A stretch of 64,000 nt of DNA from an uncultured Candidatus Saccharibacteria bacterium (GCA_947169915.1 CAMVRN010000002.1:34792-98791), one strand, 5' to 3'. Shown: positions 19,851 to 28,475, numbered from the stretch's first letter. Numbers and translations: made by a program. The notes: a model not told the origin generated them from the letters alone.

Positions 19851-21077
19851 ATGACTAACGAACAGAAAACACTCCAGAAAGCTATTGATGAATACAATGA
19901 ATACCTGGATTTTAGTCAATCCGAGGAGTATATTTCTCTTCGTAATGAGTTTCTTGAGAAATTCCCAATTAAATCTCTAGAAACTATCACTATTGAACAA
20001 TACGCACTAGGTTTAGATGATACTTACAAAGATTCTTTTTGTTACTGGATCGAAACCAAACTGCAGATGTTTGGCGATATACATGGCAGTACCGCAGCTA
20101 AGTTTGGTGTTTATTTCGGTAAGCGTGGCGATGATGTGGAGAATAAATGGCGTTGGACTGCTTGGACTAACGAAAGTTTCGATGAGGTCAGAAATGAGCT
20201 TAATTATCTTATCATGGCTGGCAACGACATGGATTTTGACGCAATTGAAAAGAATAGATTGTCCAAGATGTTTAAAGGAAAGATTTTAGCCGTATATTTT
20301 CCTGATAGATATCTCAATATCTATAGTTATGAGCATGTTAAGTATTTTCTAAAACAATTAGGTGTCGTCGAATATCCTCCTGTAGAGCTAGCGAAGCAAA
20401 AACTGCTTGAAATCAAAAACTCAAATGGCGTAATGCGAGCTTGGAATAATCTCAAGTTCAGTAACTTCTTATATACCTACTTTAGTGAAGTGAAGCGAAA
20501 AGACGCCGAGGAGATTAATGAGGAGACTCCTGAAATTATCGGCAAGACTCTCACTTTTCAAAAGTCTACTGGCGAATATCGAGCCATAGAGCAAGCTCAA
20601 TCGGTTCCGCCCAACAAGAATGAAACAAAGCATAAACCATACAAGCCAGACTATCAAAAAGCATCGGAATATAAGCAAAAAACTGGTCGTGAAGGAGAGA
20701 TAGCTGTTTTAGATTTTGAGAAAGAAACATTGGCAGCCAGCGGAAGACAAGATTTAGCCGACAAAGTTACTCGTGTTTCGGAATACGACGACTCGCTCGG
20801 TTATGATATACTTTCCTTCGATCCAATTACTGGAAAAGAAAAACATATCGAAGTTAAAACTACTAGCGGTACAAAAAATAGTTTTGTTGATTTTTATATT
20901 ACAGATAACGAGCTTCAGCACCTTGCGGATGATAGCTGTTATTCCATTTATTACATCACTGGTATCTATGGCAATAATCCAAAAATCAAAGAACTCAACA
21001 TGGAACAGCTACGAAATAAAATAGCTGAACTATCGTCTCCAGTTCTATATAAAGTAAGTTTTTCAGAATCGGACTAA
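19851..21077 (+). CDS. McrB-N-like sensor domain + DUF3883 (PD-(D/E)xK-like) putative restriction endonuclease
   Basis: C-terminal GREGEIAVLDFEKE...LGYDILSFD...KHIEVKTTSGTKNSFVDFYITDNE is DUF3883-like; N-terminal KDSFCYWIETKL...GSTAAKFGVYFG as in McrB-associated N-terminal domains. Confidence 0.65.
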   Translation: MTNEQKTLQKAIDEYNEYLDFSQSEEYISLRNEFLEKFPIKSLETITIEQYALGLDDTYKDSFCYWIETKLQMFGDIHGSTAAKFGVYFGKRGDDVENKWRWTAWTNESFDEVRNELNYLIMAGNDMDFDAIEKNRLSKMFKGKILAVYFPDRYLNIYSYEHVKYFLKQLGVVEYPPVELAKQKLLEIKNSNGVMRAWNNLKFSNFLYTYFSEVKRKDAEEINEETPEIIGKTLTFQKSTGEYRAIEQAQSVPPNKNETKHKPYKPDYQKASEYKQKTGREGEIAVLDFEKETLAASGRQDLADKVTRVSEYDDSLGYDILSFDPITGKEKHIEVKTTSGTKNSFVDFYITDNELQHLADDSCYSIYYITGIYGNNPKIKELNMEQLRNKIAELSSPVLYKVSFSESD

Positions 21078-21081
21078 CAAT

Positions 21082-21852
21082 ATGAAGAAAAAGCCTAGGA
21101 AAGGTTTTTGTGCTATTTGTGGGCTTGAGTGCGAATTGACTTTTGAGCATATACCTCCAAGAGCCGCTTTTAATGATAAGCCGTCTAGAATGTATTCAAT
21201 GGAAAATATTTTGGAGAAAACAAATGATAGCAAACAGATCCCAAAATCATTTGAAGGCCTTCACTATAGCGATAGACAAAAGGGATATGGCGACTACTTA
21301 TTGTGCGTCAAATGCAATAATATGACTGGCCATTTGTATGCTCCCGCATATATAAACTTCAATAATTCTATTTTGAAGCTTATTGCAGATAATTACGATG
21401 ATTACATGAAGGCAAGTGGATTGCAATTGAATGCAAGGATAGAGCCGTTGAACTTTGCGAAACAAGTATTATCAATGTTTTGCTGCTCATATCCGAAGAT
21501 TAAAGAGCAATATCCGATTATTCAAAAGCTCATACTTGATAAGAATACGAATATCCAGGGTGATAACTACCCATTCCAATTACTGATGTTTTTATTAACA
21601 CCTGACTCAATTCCAGGCTCAACTGGCCCAATAGCATTATTAATGGACGATGGCCGCATCGATGCAAAATTCGAAATAGATTTTCCTCCACTAGGTTTTC
21701 AAATATACGAATCTAAAACAAACAATAATGCAATGGATATCACTCCGTTTTTGTCTTTTAAATACAATGAAACGGCAGACATAAATTCTCTTCTCCCTAT
21801 TTATAAGAAAGACACTATTCTTCCAGTTAAGACACTTGAAGCTCTGCGATAA
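21082..21852 (+). CDS. HNH-like zinc-binding putative endonuclease
   Basis: CAICGLECELTFEHIPPRAAFND ... CVKCNNMTG (paired CxxC around EHIPP). Confidence 0.55.
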   Translation: MKKKPRKGFCAICGLECELTFEHIPPRAAFNDKPSRMYSMENILEKTNDSKQIPKSFEGLHYSDRQKGYGDYLLCVKCNNMTGHLYAPAYINFNNSILKLIADNYDDYMKASGLQLNARIEPLNFAKQVLSMFCCSYPKIKEQYPIIQKLILDKNTNIQGDNYPFQLLMFLLTPDSIPGSTGPIALLMDDGRIDAKFEIDFPPLGFQIYESKTNNNAMDITPFLSFKYNETADINSLLPIYKKDTILPVKTLEALR

Positions 21853-21904
21853 GTATGTTTTTCATGATATAATATAAGTAGTAATTTAAGTGGAGTGTAT
21901 TAAA

Positions 21905-21976
21905 ATGCCGTGCAGCATTAGCAGATTTTCTATCAGCCAGCGTCTCCGAATTCTGAAAGTGAGGCACGATGGCTAA
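21905..21976 (+). CDS. 23-aa upstream leader ORF overlapping the methyltransferase start
   Basis: ATG CCG TGC ... GAT GGC TAA; encodes MPCSISRFSISQRLRILKVRHDG; its stop overlaps the ATGGCTAA start region of the downstream gene. Confidence 0.4.
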   Translation: MPCSISRFSISQRLRILKVRHDG

Positions 21977-22856
21977 AAAACAAAAGAAATATACTTTTAT
22001 TGACCTTTTTGCTGGGATTGGCGGTTTCCACACGGCTTTTCATAATTTAGGGGCAGAATGCGTTTTTGTTTCCGAATGGGATGATGCCGCTAGAAAAACA
22101 TATAAAGCCAACTATCAGAAAATATCCCCCAAGATTTTCGAGGACGAGAAACGATTATTTGTTGGCGATATTACAAAAGTAGATGCAAAAGACATTCCAG
22201 ACTTCGATATTCTTACGGGCGGTTTCCCGTGTCAGCCATTTTCGCAGGCGGGCCTCAAAAAAGGATTTAATGAGACGAGAGGCACTCTATTCTTTGATGT
22301 AGCTAGGATAATTAAGGAAAAGCAGCCAAGAGCATTCTTCTTAGAAAATGTCCGAGGCCTTCTAACGCATGATAATGGTAAAACCTTCGCAACGATTAAA
22401 AAGGTTCTTACGGAAGATCTTGGCTATAGTCTTCATTACAAAATTATTAAGGCTTCCGACTACGGTGTTCCACAGCATAGGCCGAGGCTCTACATGGTTG
22501 GTTTTAAAAACAAAAATACCCCGTACGAGTTCCCAGAACCAGTTCCACTAAAAATGACTATGAGCGATGTCTGGGGTGGTCATGTCGATAAAAAAATTGG
22601 TTTTACATTGCGTGTTGGTGGTAGACATTCTGGTGTAAACGATAGACGAAACTGGGATTGTTATATTGTTGATGGCGTAGAGAAATGTATGGGGCCAAAG
22701 GAAGGTCTAAGGATGCAAGGTTTTCCAGATTCATTTGTCTTTCCAGTCTCAGAGACTCAAGCAATGAAGCAACTCGGAAACTCCGTAGCTGTTCCAGCCA
22801 TTCAGGCTACGGCAAAAAACATAATCGAGGCTCTACAAAATGAAGACTTACAATAA
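21969..22856 (+). CDS. DNA (cytosine-5-)-methyltransferase
   Basis: DLFAGIGGFHTAF, GGFPCQPFSQAG, FFLENVRGLLTHD, QLGNSVAVPAIQA. Confidence 0.95.
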   Translation: MAKKQKKYTFIDLFAGIGGFHTAFHNLGAECVFVSEWDDAARKTYKANYQKISPKIFEDEKRLFVGDITKVDAKDIPDFDILTGGFPCQPFSQAGLKKGFNETRGTLFFDVARIIKEKQPRAFFLENVRGLLTHDNGKTFATIKKVLTEDLGYSLHYKIIKASDYGVPQHRPRLYMVGFKNKNTPYEFPEPVPLKMTMSDVWGGHVDKKIGFTLRVGGRHSGVNDRRNWDCYIVDGVEKCMGPKEGLRMQGFPDSFVFPVSETQAMKQLGNSVAVPAIQATAKNIIEALQNEDLQ

Positions 22857-23898
22857 AGGCGAGTGGTCAGAGTTATACGCAATTTGTAAAATGCTCTACG
22901 ACCAAATGATTGATGTATGCGATAAAGACTTAAAACCTACGGATCAAAAAATAAGAATACTCAAACTCTTAATGCGTAGTATTCTTGGCGATTCCGAATA
23001 TAATATCGATGGGAAAGATAATGGCGATGTAGCGATTCTTTATAATGGTCGACTAGTAAAATCTGCAAATCTATCCAAAGAACTTATTCTTAGCATTCTC
23101 AACGAAATCATTGCTGGCTCTGGAGCAAGCTTCAATGTTCCTTCTGGCGAATCAGCAATGGAAGAATTGATGCTTGATGATTTTAAGGCTACATCATATG
23201 AAAAGTCCGATGTCGAAACTTATTCGATAATGCCTCATGAAGAAGTTGCACGCCAAGTAGGGTTTTCTGTAAAATCCCAAATTGGAAGCCCAGCCACCCT
23301 ATTGAATGCAAGTGAATCAACAAACTTTATTTATAAAGTTGAAGGTTTTACTGGCGATATTGATGAAGTAAACGCCATAGCAACAAGATCAAAAATCAAA
23401 GATCGCATGCAATATATTTTCGAGCATAATGGCGAATTCGTTTTCCACGGAATGACAAACCAGACATTTCAACAAAACCTAGAAATGACGGATTCGAATC
23501 TGCCAGAAATCATAAGTGGCCTATTAATGGTATTCTTTGTAGGCAAAGGCACAAGAACTGTCAAAGATCTTATCGATTCTTATACTGAATTCTTCAATGA
23601 CAAAACTCCAGAATTTGTCTCGAAGAAGGTAAAAGATTTCTTAAGTAATATTACGCTCGGAATGATTCCGACGAGAGAATGGGATGGCTCAGAGCTAGGT
23701 GGCGGTTGTATATTTGTAAAAGACGATGGAAATCTTGTCTGCTTCACATTATATGACATGGATGAATTTAAAGATTATCTAATTAATAATACGAAATTTG
23801 AAACAGCATCTACGAGCCGCCATAAATTTGGCACACTATATAGACAAGGTGACGAATTATTCTTTAATTTGAATCTAGATGTCCGCTTCATCCATTGA
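22840..23898 (+). CDS. HpaII-family type II restriction endonuclease (predicted CCGG)
   Basis: KGEWSELYAICKML N-terminus, VARQVGFSVKSQIGSPATLLNASESTNFIYKV; overlaps the C5-MTase gene by 17 nt. Confidence 0.75.
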   Translation: MKTYNKGEWSELYAICKMLYDQMIDVCDKDLKPTDQKIRILKLLMRSILGDSEYNIDGKDNGDVAILYNGRLVKSANLSKELILSILNEIIAGSGASFNVPSGESAMEELMLDDFKATSYEKSDVETYSIMPHEEVARQVGFSVKSQIGSPATLLNASESTNFIYKVEGFTGDIDEVNAIATRSKIKDRMQYIFEHNGEFVFHGMTNQTFQQNLEMTDSNLPEIISGLLMVFFVGKGTRTVKDLIDSYTEFFNDKTPEFVSKKVKDFLSNITLGMIPTREWDGSELGGGCIFVKDDGNLVCFTLYDMDEFKDYLINNTKFETASTSRHKFGTLYRQGDELFFNLNLDVRFIH

Positions 23899-23926
23899 GG
23901 GAAAAGCATTCTTGTAATATAATTTG

Positions 23927-23977
23927 AATAGGCTAAGTTAGTTCAGAGGCAATCTAACAAATTTAGCCTATTTTTTG
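23927..23977 (+). terminator. intrinsic terminator after the HpaII-like gene
   Basis: AATAGGCTAA.GTTAG ... CTAAC.TTAGCCTATT TTTT. Confidence 0.7.
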
Positions 23978-23984
23978 TTTTTAT

Positions 23985-24001
23985 GCTGTAAAAATTACAG
24001 C
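23985..24001. repeat. palindromic site copy 1 (GCTGTAAAAATTACAGC)
   Basis: 7-bp perfect inverted repeat GCTGTAA/TTACAGC around AAA. Confidence 0.6.
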
Positions 24002-24043
24002 GTTTTTCCTCCTTAAAATGTGGAAGAAATCTGGTGAAAAAGT

Positions 24044-24060
24044 GTTGTAAAAATAACAGC
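24044..24060. repeat. palindromic site copy 2 (GTTGTAAAAATAACAGC)
   Basis: 15/17 identical to copy 1, offset 59 bp. Confidence 0.55.
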
Positions 24061-24178
24061 ATTCTACCCCTTAAGAACTCGGAAGATACTCGGTTTAGTG
24101 CAATAAACTACAGAAAAAGCAAATCGGTTGATTGCTTAGAAATGCTTACGGAAATCTTCTCTTTTATACTATAAGCGG

Positions 24179-24184
24179 TATAAT
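24179..24184 (+). promoter_or_regulatory. putative -10 element (TATAAT) directly upstream of a hairpin terminator
   Basis: GGTATAATTTAAG; -35 weak. Confidence 0.4.
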
Positions 24185-24199
24185 TTAAGTAATATCAAT

Positions 24200-24236
24200 A
24201 GCGCTCATCTACGAAAGTAGATCGGGCGCTTTTTTA
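24200..24236 (+). terminator. intrinsic terminator / attenuator-like hairpin
   Basis: AGCGCTCATCTAC-GAAA-GTAGATCGGGCGCTTTTTT. Confidence 0.7.
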
Positions 24237-24259
24237 TTGCCAATATATAGGAGATTGAT

Positions 24260-24484
24260 TTGTTGGGAATTAAACATAGAAAGGCCGCCAAGAAATACGA
24301 TGGCTTTTTGTGTTCCGACAAAGCAATTATTTCGGTCAAGGAAGCACGAAAAATACTAGGCAAAGATGTTTCCGATAGTCTTTCTGATGCAGACCTAATG
24401 GAAGTAATTGGTATAATGAGTAAGCTTGCAGATGTATTATTGTCCGAAGAATTCGTTCCAAATAACATAATGGCGGTACAATAG
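24260..24484 (+). CDS. small hypothetical protein encoded just upstream of the serine recombinase
   Basis: 74 aa, TTG/ATG region after the hairpin; 7 nt from the recombinase start. Confidence 0.5.
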   Translation: MLGIKHRKAAKKYDGFLCSDKAIISVKEARKILGKDVSDSLSDADLMEVIGIMSKLADVLLSEEFVPNNIMAVQ

Positions 24485-24490
24485 TAAGTA

Positions 24491-26098
24491 ATGAATGATG
24501 GTATAAAACGAACCGCATACGGATACACTCGTGTCTCGACCGAAGAACAAGTCGATGGCGCTTCGTTGGAGAACCAGCAAAGAATCATCCAGGATTATGC
24601 CAACAGAAACAACATAGAAATTGTTGGATGGTATACGGATGGTGGCTTCTCCGCCAAAACAGCAAATAGACCACAGTTAAAGAAAATGCTTAGCGATATC
24701 GAAGCGAATCGTGGCAAGATTGACCATGTTATCGTTTATAACCTAAGCAGAATTTCGAGAGACATTCCATCTTTCGTGGCAGACATTATTGGAAGAATGA
24801 TAAAGTGTGGCGTAACTCTACTCTCTACTCAGGAAACAATTGATGATTCTCCAGAAGGCGAGATGATGATGTATATCAATCTAGCTTTGTGGCAGCGTGA
24901 GAATAAGAATAAAGGACGAATCGTCAAAGACAATATGGGATTCTTGTCTAAAGAGGGCTGGTGGATGTCGCAAGCTCCTATTGGACTAAAACTCAAGCGT
25001 GTCTATGTTGGCGATACGAGTCGTGGACGCAGATATCACAATACGCTAGAAAAAGACTATACGAATGAAATCGGCGATAAAATAGCTTTCCTTATACGAA
25101 GATTTTCGGAAGGTGATATTGGCGAAGCTGATTTAGTACGCCTATCTGAAAAGCTAGAAATCACTAATAAGAACGGAAAATCGTTCGATATCAAAACTAT
25201 ACACAGAATACTCACTCAAACGGCATATGCGGGCTACAATTCATCCAAAAGGACTCTCGATGGCGAATTAGTTAAGCTCTATGATTTTGATGGAATTGTT
25301 TCATTAGATATCTACAATAAAAATCAGCGCATTCTAAATGGCGAAAAACGAGTTCTCATACCAAGCGACAACAACATGTATCCACTCAAACGAACTTTGA
25401 TTTGTAGTAAGTGCGGTATGCCGATTAGAGCCAGCGCTCCAGTTAATGGCAGTGGCAAGAAATCGCCTAGATATCATTGCACAACAAAAGGACATGGTTC
25501 AATTTCTATATCCGAGCTTCATGAATCGTTTATCGAATTCCTAGACAAGATAACTCCAAAAGAAAGTACGGTAAAGCTTTTTAAAGAGATTATTAAGCGA
25601 ACTGCTTCACGAAAACTAGCCGACACAAATAAAGATCTAGCTAAATGCAGAAAAGAGATATCGGAAATAGATTCAAAGCTAAATAAGACCCTAGATGCTT
25701 TTCTTGATGAGAAAATCAGCTACGAGGAGAAAGAACGCTTCTCGAAGGATTTAAGGAGCAAAAGAAGCGAATATGAGGCCGCTATAGACAAATATGAGCG
25801 TGTCCAAAGGCTTAATGAGAATACAATCGAGTATGTCTGTAACTTTATCACTACACCAGCCAAAATGTGGAGGGATTCACCATTGGAAGCTCGCCAAGCA
25901 TTCCAAAACATCCTTTTTCCGAACGGGCTTCACTATGATATTTTAGAGCGAAAATTTGGAACGGAAGATTTGAGCATCCTCTACTCTGTTATGAACAACA
26001 AAAAAGAGTCCGAGAATGACTCTGACTCCCCTATGGTACACCCGAGAGGAGTCGAACCTCCGACACCTGGTACCGGAAACCAGTGCTCTATCCACTGA
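24491..26098 (+). CDS. large serine recombinase (site-specific integrase)
   Basis: Resolvase domain AYGYTRVSTEEQVDGASLENQ...VIVYNLSRISRDIPSF, recombinase domain, zinc ribbon CSKCGMPIRAS..., coiled coil; last 21 residues (MVHPRGVEPPTPGTGNQCSIH) read antisense through tRNA-Arg. Confidence 0.95.
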   Translation: MNDGIKRTAYGYTRVSTEEQVDGASLENQQRIIQDYANRNNIEIVGWYTDGGFSAKTANRPQLKKMLSDIEANRGKIDHVIVYNLSRISRDIPSFVADIIGRMIKCGVTLLSTQETIDDSPEGEMMMYINLALWQRENKNKGRIVKDNMGFLSKEGWWMSQAPIGLKLKRVYVGDTSRGRRYHNTLEKDYTNEIGDKIAFLIRRFSEGDIGEADLVRLSEKLEITNKNGKSFDIKTIHRILTQTAYAGYNSSKRTLDGELVKLYDFDGIVSLDIYNKNQRILNGEKRVLIPSDNNMYPLKRTLICSKCGMPIRASAPVNGSGKKSPRYHCTTKGHGSISISELHESFIEFLDKITPKESTVKLFKEIIKRTASRKLADTNKDLAKCRKEISEIDSKLNKTLDAFLDEKISYEEKERFSKDLRSKRSEYEAAIDKYERVQRLNENTIEYVCNFITTPAKMWRDSPLEARQAFQNILFPNGLHYDILERKFGTEDLSILYSVMNNKKESENDSDSPMVHPRGVEPPTPGTGNQCSIH

Positions 26099-26109
26099 GC
26101 TACGGGTGC
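26034..26109 (-). tRNA. tRNA-Arg(CCG)
   Basis: GCACCCG...CGGGTGT acceptor, anticodon arm CTGGT-TTCCGGT-ACCAG, GGTTCGACTCC T-arm, encoded CCA. Confidence 0.93.
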
Positions 26110-26126
26110 ATGTTGTAATTATAACA

Positions 26127-27449
26127 TTAAATGGTCTGATTTAAGAGGTAGACACGCTCCGATAGGTCGCGCATAATTATTTCGCGGTCCGCACGATAAC
26201 CGTTTAAAGTTAGAACTGTAAAGACGTAAGGCTCATCATCAAGAACTATGGCCGATTCGTGATGAGTGTCAGCATAGAAGCCAGCTTTGAACATGATAGG
26301 TGGACAACCATAAAAGTTCATGGTTGCATAGTAGCCATCGAGGAAGTATTGTCTGAGGTCGTTACCATTTGGGAGTTCCCTAGTTAGCTCCCAAAGATGC
26401 GACCATTCGATGAGCTGGTCTGATACTGTCGTGTCTGAGAAAAAGACTGTGTCGGCATACGTTTCAGACGACTCGAGATGGTGGAGCATGCCAATTGATT
26501 CGGCGTAATTCCTGAGATTGGCGATGCCAAGATTATAGGCGAGTGATACGTGGGCTGAGTTATTGCTAAAGGAAATGGCATTCTGCAAAAGGTAGTACTC
26601 GTTCCAATCTCTTGGTCCGCCGAATTGTTCATAAATATAGAGCGCGTCGAGAGTTTTGACGAGAGATGCTCCATAGTATACCTTGTCTGGATTATGGGTG
26701 TATTCGAAGCCGTTTTCGAGATTTCTGAAGCCAAAGCTGATGTCGAGTCCTAAATCCTCGACATATTCTTCAAACTCTTCAAAAGTTGCGATTGGTTCGG
26801 AAGTTCTTGCTGAATAGTTATAAACGAAAATTTTGCGAGTCTTTTCGTCGGCATTTTTAGACGAATCTTCGACATGGTACTTTAAGGTGTAGACGCCTAT
26901 CGTGGAGGTATCGACCTCGCCAGAAATCTCAACCTTATCTGTTAGGTCACCCTCATATTCATCTTTGGCGGAAAAACCTGGCTCGTCGTAATCTTCGCCG
27001 ACGTACAGTCCGATAATCTCGTCTCCTTCGAGGGTCAGTTCTGGCGGAGTTGTGTCTGTTATTTTGATGCTTCTAAAGTCCGAATATGTTTCGCCTAGGT
27101 AACTTAATGTATAGTTAATTGAATACTCGCCGATTTTGTGACCATAAATATCGTTCGCGTTTGGGTTTAAGACCACTACGCTCCCTGTTAAGTCATAGCA
27201 ACGATAAAAAACGCAATGGCGAGCAGAAAAGCCTGGTTCTTTAAAGTCTTCGTCGACCGTGAGGCTGTATTCACTTTCGCCATTAAGCACAAGGTCGACG
27301 TGTGAAGTCTTATAGGCTTCGTAGCCGAGATACGCTGTGACGCCAATGACAAGTAGGATGAAAATATGGACAGCGATTTCTATCTTGCCGGTTTTGCGTT
27401 TCTGTTTAGTTTTCCCTGGCTTAGATTTAGATTTCGATTCTGACTTCAT
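26127..27449 (-). CDS. membrane-anchored protein with DUF5011-like Ig repeats and a class A beta-lactamase-like serine hydrolase domain
   Basis: DTTPPELTLEGDEIIGLYVGEDYDEPGFSAKDEYEGDLT repeat; YYGASLVKTLDALYIYE (SxxK), FSNNS (SxN). Confidence 0.75.
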   Translation of the reverse strand: MKSESKSKSKPGKTKQKRKTGKIEIAVHIFILLVIGVTAYLGYEAYKTSHVDLVLNGESEYSLTVDEDFKEPGFSARHCVFYRCYDLTGSVVVLNPNANDIYGHKIGEYSINYTLSYLGETYSDFRSIKITDTTPPELTLEGDEIIGLYVGEDYDEPGFSAKDEYEGDLTDKVEISGEVDTSTIGVYTLKYHVEDSSKNADEKTRKIFVYNYSARTSEPIATFEEFEEYVEDLGLDISFGFRNLENGFEYTHNPDKVYYGASLVKTLDALYIYEQFGGPRDWNEYYLLQNAISFSNNSAHVSLAYNLGIANLRNYAESIGMLHHLESSETYADTVFFSDTTVSDQLIEWSHLWELTRELPNGNDLRQYFLDGYYATMNFYGCPPIMFKAGFYADTHHESAIVLDDEPYVFTVLTLNGYRADREIIMRDLSERVYLLNQTI

Positions 27450-27514
27450 GTTTTAGCCTATTCTGCTTATTTTTATTATAATAAGGTACGACATATTAGA
27501 CAAGAAAAGTTTTT

Positions 27515-27545
27515 AAAAAAATAACCCCCGATACGAGGGTTATTT
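27515..27545. terminator. intrinsic terminator downstream of the rimK gene
   Basis: AATAACCCCCGATACGAGGGTTATTTT. Confidence 0.65.
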
Positions 27546-27555
27546 TAGAGGCTAA

Positions 27556-28464
27556 TTAAGCACCAACGCGGTCTTTGCCGTTCTTTCTTGGTGCGTTGTG
27601 CTCGATGTATTCGATAATCTTCGAAGCAACGTCGCGACCAGTAACTCTTTCAATGCCAAATCCTGGAGATGCATTGACTTCGAGGACGAGTGGTCCGCGG
27701 CTAGAGCGCATTAGGTCGACACCACAGATGTGAAGCCCCATAGCTTTAGCAGCTTTAAGGGCAACTTTTTTCTCTTCGTCAGTAAGCTTGATTGGGACAC
27801 CAGAACCACCTTTATGAAGGTTAGAGCGGAAATCGTCATCTAGGGATTGTCGTTGCATGGACGCAACAACATGACCGCCAACGACAAAAGCACGAATGTC
27901 TGTACCTGCAGACTCTTTGACATATTCTTGAAGAAGGATGTTAGTTCCATCTTCATTGTAAAGATAGAAGGCCTGGAGGGCGGATTTTGCCGCTTTTTTA
28001 GTATCGGCAAGAACAACGCCGTTTCCGTGAGTACCGGTTGCGAGCTTGATAATGACTGGGAGGCCAATTTGTTCAAGCAAGTCGTCGATGTCGGCAGTGT
28101 TGCGAGAGACAAGGGTCTTTGGCATATCAACATCGTATTTCGCGAGAATCTGCGCTGAGCGAAGTTTGTCGCGGGCACGAGTGATTGCGATGGAGCTAGA
28201 AGCTGTCCAGACACCTTGCATTTCGAATTGGCGTACGATGGCGCAGCCATAGCGTGTCATGTAGTTAGCAATGCGAGGAAGAATAGCGTCGAATCCTTCG
28301 AGCTTTTTTCCTTCATAGAAAACGTAAGGATGCTTGTCGTCGAGCGAAAGGTAACAATTCTTGTATTTAATAACCTCAACCTCGTGGCCACGTTTCTTAG
28401 CTTCTTCGACTAGGCGAGAAGTAGAATAGTTCTTTGGGCCGTTAGACAAAATAGCAATTTTCAT
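27556..28464 (-). CDS. rimK: RimK-family ATP-grasp alpha-L-glutamate ligase
   Basis: MKIAILSNGPKNYSTSRL, KLATGTHGNGVVLADTK, VDLMRSSRGPLVLEVNASPGFGIE. Confidence 0.9.
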   Translation of the reverse strand: MKIAILSNGPKNYSTSRLVEEAKKRGHEVEVIKYKNCYLSLDDKHPYVFYEGKKLEGFDAILPRIANYMTRYGCAIVRQFEMQGVWTASSSIAITRARDKLRSAQILAKYDVDMPKTLVSRNTADIDDLLEQIGLPVIIKLATGTHGNGVVLADTKKAAKSALQAFYLYNEDGTNILLQEYVKESAGTDIRAFVVGGHVVASMQRQSLDDDFRSNLHKGGSGVPIKLTDEEKKVALKAAKAMGLHICGVDLMRSSRGPLVLEVNASPGFGIERVTGRDVASKIIEYIEHNAPRKNGKDRVGA

Positions 28465-28475
28465 AATGTCTCCTT

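Larger units (their letters stand above)
19623..26042 (+). mobile_element. putative tRNA-Arg-integrated serine-recombinase island carrying restriction-modification genes
   Basis: 10-bp direct repeat ATGGTACACC at 19623-19632 and 26033-26042; the right copy is the 3' end of tRNA-Arg(CCG); recombinase gene abuts the tRNA; interior is entirely accessory. Confidence 0.7.

Noticed and set aside
26043-26098. C-terminal HPRGVEPPTPGTGNQCSIH of the recombinase as a real domain
   Set aside because: It is the antisense translation of tRNA-Arg(CCG), a common annotation artefact at tRNA-integrated elements.
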